Origin: a virus
IMG/VR virus record: IMGVR_UViG_3300047509_000145
Span: 1-40,968 of that record
Length of the DNA: 40,968 nt
Direction: 5' to 3' (one strand)
The position numbers and the translations under genes were made by a program. Under the pieces are notes generated by a model. The model was not told the DNA's origin and searched no databases. It saw nothing but the letters and a program-made list of their open reading frames with translations. Numbering within the stretch: the stretch's first letter is position 1; every line of letters starts with the position of its first letter. Below, piece by piece: positions 37,797-40,968 of the stretch.

Positions 37797-38093
37797 ATGT
37801 CTAGCCATCCTGGTTACAAGACGACCGAGTTCTGGGTCACGACGGTCCTGATCGCCCTGACGCAGCTCGACGCGCTGCATGTCGGCGGCGACAAGGGCAA
37901 GGGCATCCTGACTGCGCTACTTGCGATTGGGTATGCGCTTTCGCGGGGGCTCGCGAAGAACGGTGCCCCGGCTGGTGACGGGTCCGTGCTTCCGGGTGTG
38001 CCGGTGACCGATCCGGCCGTCGCGGCCCCGGATGTTGGGGATGCCGGTATCCCGGTTCCTGGGTCATCGAAGGCGAAGCCGGTGAAGAAGTGA
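37797..38093 (+). CDS. Holin-like membrane protein, 98 aa
   Basis: ATG after ACGAGGAATCC. YKTTEFWVTTVLIALTQLDA begins the first hydrophobic stretch and GILTALLAIGYALSRGLAK the second, followed by a hydrophilic Pro/Gly/Lys tail. The YKTTEFW start with two membrane helices is typical of actinophage holins, which time lysis by forming holes for the endolysin encoded next. Confidence 0.7.
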   Translation: MSSHPGYKTTEFWVTTVLIALTQLDALHVGGDKGKGILTALLAIGYALSRGLAKNGAPAGDGSVLPGVPVTDPAVAAPDVGDAGIPVPGSSKAKPVKK

Positions 38094-38575
38094 GCGCGTC
38101 CGGTCTCAACCTCAGAGATCGGCGGGTCGTCCGGCACATCGTTGCTCAGGGCTGCGCTCGTCTTCTCGCCAATCCCGCCGAGGTTCACTACACCCAAGGC
38201 CCAGATCGGTGGGATGGCATCGCGCATCACAAGACGCTCGGCCACCAGGTCTTGCCGTTTTACGGGGACTGTTCGAGTACCGCGACGTGGCTGTTGTGGC
38301 TTGGCCTGCATGTCCAGTTCGGGCTTGGTGACAACGTCAACGGCGCGAATTGGACGGCCGGGTACACGGGCACGATGCTCAGTCACGGCCGCGATGTGAC
38401 GCACCGGCCGTTGAATTGTGGGGATCTCGCCATCTACGGGCATGGCGCCCCCGGTGAGCATGTTGCTGTGTGTCTGGGCGGGGGGATGGTGTTTTCGCAT
38501 GGCAGCGAGGGTGGCCCGTACAAGCTGCCGCTCAGGTACCGCCCGGACCTTCTCGCCATCCGGAGGTACATATGA
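38090..38575 (+). CDS. Endolysin, CHAP/NlpC-P60-like peptidase
   Basis: 161 aa, GTG in a GTGA overlap with the holin gene. Catalytic cysteine in FYGDCSSTATWLLWLG (C61), a conserved NWTAGYTGTMLSHG stretch, CGDLAIYGHGAPGEHVAVCL with likely catalytic H124, and MVFSHGSEGGP. This is the compact actinophage CHAP/NlpC-like amidase-endopeptidase that cuts peptidoglycan stem peptides. No separate wall-binding domain. Confidence 0.8.
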   Translation: MSASGLNLRDRRVVRHIVAQGCARLLANPAEVHYTQGPDRWDGIAHHKTLGHQVLPFYGDCSSTATWLLWLGLHVQFGLGDNVNGANWTAGYTGTMLSHGRDVTHRPLNCGDLAIYGHGAPGEHVAVCLGGGMVFSHGSEGGPYKLPLRYRPDLLAIRRYI

Positions 38576-38643
38576 GCGTCAAGACGGTTCTCATTATCGT
38601 GATTCTGGTTCTGCTGGCAGTATTCCTGGCTCGCCGCGTGTAA
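38572..38643 (+). CDS. Membrane micropeptide, 23 aa
   Basis: ATG in an ATGA overlap with the endolysin, 3 nt after GGAGG. MSVKTVLIIVILVLLAVFLA plus RRV: a single membrane helix with a basic end. A good candidate for a small lysis factor (pinholin- or antiholin-like); easily missed because of its length. Confidence 0.55.
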   Translation: MSVKTVLIIVILVLLAVFLARRV

Positions 38644-38645
38644 GC

Positions 38646-39005
38646 ATGGGCACGGTCCCGCTGCGCGAACACTTCGAGGCGCTACTCAGCGAGCGTGACA
38701 AGGCGCTCGCAGTCCAGACAATGGAGTTGCACCGGCGCCTCGACGGGCTCAACCATGCTCACGACCAAGCGGTCGAAGTTCAGCGAACGTACGTCACGGA
38801 GGAGAAGTTCGATGCGTTCGTCGCCCGGTTCGAGGAGAACAAAGCGGTGACGGCTGAGGCGTTGACGCTTGCGCGGGGGAATGTGCAGGGCCGTACTGAG
38901 CGCAGGGGCGATCAGGCGCGAGGGTTGGGGTTACAGATCGCTGCCGGATCATTGTTCGTGGCGGTGTGTGCGGTCATTACGGTCGTGGCAACGCGGGGCG
39001 GCTGA
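38646..39005 (+). CDS. Tail-anchored coiled-coil protein of the lysis cassette, 119 aa
   Basis: ATG 2 nt after the micropeptide stop. Charged coil (REHFEALLSERDKALAVQTM, TEEKFDAFVARFEENKAVTA, EALTLARGNVQGR), then a C-terminal membrane helix (IAAGSLFVAVCAVITVVATR). The TEEKF...F..R..ENK..T.EAL.LARG pattern is common next to actinophage endolysins and probably acts with the holin. Confidence 0.65.
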   Translation: MGTVPLREHFEALLSERDKALAVQTMELHRRLDGLNHAHDQAVEVQRTYVTEEKFDAFVARFEENKAVTAEALTLARGNVQGRTERRGDQARGLGLQIAAGSLFVAVCAVITVVATRGG

Positions 39006-39006
39006 C

Positions 39007-39357
39007 ATGGCGACCAACCAAACATGCGCGATACCGGGCCGTCATTCCCCGAGGCCGCTCATGTGGGAATGGCACCATCTGGTTCCTCGCGCCTTTCAGC
39101 GCTCGTGGCACCCGCCCGACGTCACCCCGGTCGATGATCCCGTCTACGGCCCCGTCTGGATACCTGACGGTGTGTGGCTCTGCCGAACCCATCATGGGAA
39201 TGTTCATCAGGGCGGCATCGTCCCTCTGATGCGCGGCGTGAAGCCGACCGGCAACAGGGCTGAGGTTGCGATGGCGCAGCGGGGGCTCGACTTGTGGGTT
39301 GCTCATGGTGGCGATCTTGATAGCCTTCGGCATGCAGGTCTCTGGGGAGAAATCTAG
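39007..39357 (+). CDS. HNH-like nuclease, 116 aa
   Basis: ATG just after the previous stop. EWHHLVPRAFQRSWHPPDV and VWLCRTHHGNVHQGG give the H-H...C..HH layout of a small HNH/His-Me finger; the usual CxxC pairs are missing. It is on the plus strand within the late operon, unlike the homing-type HNH genes. Phage HNH proteins can aid terminase cleavage, but this one is far from terL. Confidence 0.55.
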   Translation: MATNQTCAIPGRHSPRPLMWEWHHLVPRAFQRSWHPPDVTPVDDPVYGPVWIPDGVWLCRTHHGNVHQGGIVPLMRGVKPTGNRAEVAMAQRGLDLWVAHGGDLDSLRHAGLWGEI

Positions 39358-39385
39358 ACCCGTAGTTGAGGGTTGCGAAATCGTC

Positions 39386-39439
39386 CGCCCTTGTTGGGCG
39401 AAGGCGCTTCGGCGCGATAGCCTCGACCAACCGTCGAGG
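39386..39439 (+). promoter_or_regulatory. Three tandem hairpins before the secreted lysozyme-like gene
   Basis: CGCCC-TTGTT-GGGCG (39386-39400), GCGC-TTCG-GCGC (39404-39415, UUCG loop) and CCTCGAC-CAACC-GTCGAGG (39421-39439). No U-tract follows. They lie in the only gap over 100 nt of this operon and are followed by GGGGGGAGAGA before ATG 39472, so a structured 5' UTR is likely. Confidence 0.5.
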
Positions 39440-39471
39440 GTTCCTACGGGGGGAGAGATCCGATCCGTTTC

Positions 39472-39882
39472 ATGTTCACCGTGGCCGCCCTTGTGGCGGC
39501 CTTCGTCGTTCCGGGGGCGTATGCGCGCCCCGCAGACCACAAGCCATGTCCTGACTCGTGCGTCGCCAGAGTCAAGCACCGCGTCCACCACCAGCACGTC
39601 GAGGCCCGTCACCGGCGGGAGGCGAGGGAGTGGCGCTATTACCGGGCACATCCGATGCCGTACTGCACCTGGGGGCCGGAGTCGGGCGGTAACTATCGCG
39701 CGATGAATCCGACCTCTAGCGCTGGCGGGAAGTATCAGATGCTCAATCAGACGTTTCATACCTATGGTGGCCCGTTTTATGGGACGGGCCATGATGCTGC
39801 GTATGCGCCTCCGTTGGTGCAGGAGCGGGTTGCGCGGCGGGTGCTTCGTGGTCAGGGGTTGGGTGCTTGGGCTAACTGCTGA
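39472..39882 (+). CDS. Secreted lysozyme/Rpf-like protein
   Basis: 136 aa. Residues 1-18 (MFTVAALVAAFVVPGAYA) are a signal peptide. A basic helix follows, then PYCTWGPESGGNYRAMN with likely catalytic E70, SSAGGKYQMLNQTFHTYGG and a C-terminal RVLRGQGLGAWANC. This is the resuscitation-promoting-factor/lysozyme-like fold of Actinobacteria (E-SGG-Y...G-YQ). Exported muralytic activity would help wall breakdown at lysis. Last gene of the late operon. Confidence 0.75.
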   Translation: MFTVAALVAAFVVPGAYARPADHKPCPDSCVARVKHRVHHQHVEARHRREAREWRYYRAHPMPYCTWGPESGGNYRAMNPTSSAGGKYQMLNQTFHTYGGPFYGTGHDAAYAPPLVQERVARRVLRGQGLGAWANC

Positions 39883-39906
39883 GGCTTTGAGAAGATGGTG
39901 GTTTGC

Positions 39907-39924
39907 GGCCCGCTTCGGCGGGCC
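39907..39924 (+). terminator. Rho-independent terminator of the late operon
   Basis: GGCCCGC-TTCG-GCGGGCC, perfect 7-bp stem with UUCG loop, followed by GTTTGCCGTT, 25 nt after the last late gene and 14 nt before the early -35. Confidence 0.8.
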
Positions 39925-39937
39925 GTTTGCCGTTCCC

Positions 39938-39967
39938 TTGACAAACCGCCGTAGGGTTGCGTAGTGT
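39938..39967 (+). promoter_or_regulatory. Early leaderless promoter
   Basis: TTGACA (39938-39943), 18-nt spacer, TAGTGT (39962-39967), then 8 nt to ATG 39976. No ribosome site is present between, so a leaderless mRNA is expected. The -35 context CTTGACAAA resembles CTTGACAAG at 4735, a possible shared operator. Confidence 0.7.
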
Positions 39968-39975
39968 ACGTTCGG

Positions 39976-40143
39976 ATGGCGACCACAGCGACGGAACCGA
40001 CCTACGTGCAGTTCTCGATTCGGGTCACCCCCGACGTGTTCGAGCGGCTGAAGGCCATCGCTGACGCCGCCGGTCGATCCATGGCATCTGAGATTCGTCT
40101 GCTCGTCAACGACCATATCGAGACCCAAAGGAACCGCACGTGA
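39976..40143 (+). CDS. Ribbon-helix-helix (Arc/CopG-like) regulator, 55 aa
   Basis: Starts 8 nt after the -10 box; an in-frame GTG at 39964 lies inside the promoter and is unlikely. YVQFSIRVTPDVFERLKAIA then AAGRSMASEIRLLVNDHIE is the RHH fold: beta strand, helix, turn (GRS) and second helix. First gene of the early operon, thus a likely autoregulator acting on the CTTGACAA sequence of its own promoter. Confidence 0.75.
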   Translation: MATTATEPTYVQFSIRVTPDVFERLKAIADAAGRSMASEIRLLVNDHIETQRNRT

Positions 40144-40968
40144 CTACCATCAAGACCAGGCTCAAGGCCGTCAAGAACATCCCCCTCAGCGCGGGCGGCC
40201 ACGACGACCCTGCCGACCACATCCCCGGCGCGTTCTGCGCGATGGAGAAGTTCGCGTACGTCACCGGCCAGTCCTGGACCGACAACCCCGCCAACTGCTG
40301 CCCGACCGTTGGAGCGTTTATCCGCCGCTACCAGGACGGGACCGACCAGGCGGGCCGTGACGATCTGGACAAGTGGATGTTCAAGCCCGCCAACCTCGAC
40401 CGCCTGTTGGCGACCGCTGGGGATGGGAAGCGCGAGCAGCGCGGCTACCTCGCCGCTGACTGGGCGATCCGTGTCGCCCTCCCCGTCTGGCTCGACGCCG
40501 CGACGTCCACCGAGGCCGCCGCGATGCTGCGCGCCCTCCCGGAGATCACGGACGCCAAGACCGCGAGCAAGGGCCGTGCGGCCGTAGCGAAGGCCCGCAA
40601 GGGACTCCCGGACTATTGGGCGTGGCGCAGCGAACTGCGCGCCAAGGTCGAAGCTGCGGTGACCGAGGCGTTGAAGGACAAGAAGGCTGCCGCTGCCGCT
40701 GTCGCTGACGCTGCCGCTGCCGCTGACGCTGCCGCTGTCGCTGCCGCTGCCGCTGCCGCTGTCGCTGCCGCTGCCGCTGCCGCTGTCGCTGACGCTGCCG
40801 CTGTCGCTGACGCTGCCGCTGTCGCTGACGCTGTCGCTGCCGCTGCCGCTGTCGCTGTCGCTGACGCTGCCGCTGACGCTGCCGCTGTCGCTGCCGCTGT
40901 CGCTGTCGCTGCCGCTGCCGCTGACGCTGCCGCTGCCGCTGCCGCTGCCGCTGCCGCTGTCGCTGACG
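40140..40968 (+). CDS. Ala-rich repeat protein, N-terminal part (continues at window start)
   Basis: GTG in a GTGA overlap with the RHH gene; runs off the end. Residues 1-182 are unique: HDDPADHIPGAFCAMEKFAY, TDNPANCCPTVGAFIRRYQD, YLAADWAIRVALPVWLDAA and MLRALPEITDAK match a common actinobacterial/phage hypothetical family whose members carry Ala-rich tails. YWAWRSELRAKVEAAVTEAL follows, then 47 GCTGNC units (Ala-Ala/Asp/Val). The rest is at 1-298. Role unknown; placed right after the early promoter, so made early and in quantity. Confidence 0.75.
   Translation, partial: MTTIKTRLKAVKNIPLSAGGHDDPADHIPGAFCAMEKFAYVTGQSWTDNPANCCPTVGAFIRRYQDGTDQAGRDDLDKWMFKPANLDRLLATAGDGKREQRGYLAADWAIRVALPVWLDAATSTEAAAMLRALPEITDAKTASKGRAAVAKARKGLPDYWAWRSELRAKVEAAVTEALKDKKAAAAAVADAAAAADAAAVAAAAAAAVAAAAAAAVADAAAVADAAAVADAVAAAAAVAVADAAADAAAVAAAVAVAAAAADAAAAAAAAAAAVAD
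40686..40967 (+). repeat. GCTGNC hexanucleotide array, left part
   Basis: Forty-seven uninterrupted GCTGNC units. Variable base by row: CCTACCACT, CCCTCCCTAC, TACTATCCTT, ACACTCTTCC, ACCCCCTA. N is C, T or A and never G. With 2-121 the array has at least 67 units, all in one reading frame. Confidence 0.95.

Noticed and set aside
40686-40967. Diversity-generating retroelement as source of the variable base
   Set aside because: No reverse transcriptase, no template copy and no accessory gene are present in the window, and the variable base sits in a short tandem repeat instead of a lectin-type C-terminus.

Overview
The window looks like an almost complete, circularly closing genome (about 41 kb, GC-rich) of a short-tailed (podovirus-like) phage of Actinobacteria. 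Support for the host group: an actinobacterial-type integration host factor (mIHF-like), promoters placed so close to start codons that the transcripts should be leaderless, heavy use of GTG/TTG starts and 4-nt ATGA/GTGA gene overlaps. Support for the short tail: terminase, portal, scaffold, capsid, decoration and adaptor genes are followed by a P22 gp10-like nozzle protein and large internal (ejection-type) proteins, and no tape-measure gene is visible. Both ends of the window lie inside the same GCTGNC hexanucleotide array, in the same gene and compatible reading frame, so the contig was probably broken inside this repeat; a few bases (4 + 6n nt) or more are missing at the junction.

Layout. 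(1) Early region, from 39,938 through the window ends to about 11.0 kb, rightward: a leaderless promoter drives a small ribbon-helix-helix protein, then the Ala-rich repeat protein that spans the ends, then about 35 small tightly overlapping genes: an SSB-like protein, a PDDEXK Holliday-junction-resolvase-like nuclease, a Ser-Arg/Gly/Trp dipeptide-repeat protein made by a second hexanucleotide array (GGTCGN), a winged-helix protein, a replisome-organiser-like protein with a probably frameshifted tail, the mIHF-like protein, a XF1762-family (GNAT-like) protein and many zinc-ribbon and coiled-coil proteins. Inside it, at 4.7 kb, two divergent leaderless promoters overlap between a small HTH gene (minus strand) and a zinc-finger gene (plus strand). 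(2) 11.0-14.2 kb: a promoter, a candidate small terminase, about 670 nt of structured non-coding DNA (candidate packaging site), and a scrambled locus where half of a LamG-like gene lies on the opposite strand. (3) 14.2-30.2 kb: large terminase, virion structural genes, an intein-containing portal, scaffold, capsid, decoration, adaptor and tail genes, interrupted by minus-strand HNH genes. (4) 30.2-39.9 kb: internal virion proteins (up to 1347 aa), virion lysin, holin-like proteins, CHAP/NlpC-like endolysin, an HNH-like protein and a secreted lysozyme/Rpf-like protein, closed by a UUCG-loop terminator right before the early promoter.

No DNA polymerase, helicase, primase, integrase or large repressor was recognised, so replication must rest largely on the host. 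The most unusual items are the two hexanucleotide arrays with a single variable base per unit (three of four bases used in each) that share a 17-nt block; the duplicated structured leader placed before two zinc-finger/HNH-type genes on opposite strands; the divergent leaderless promoter switch; and the inverted half-gene at 13 kb.
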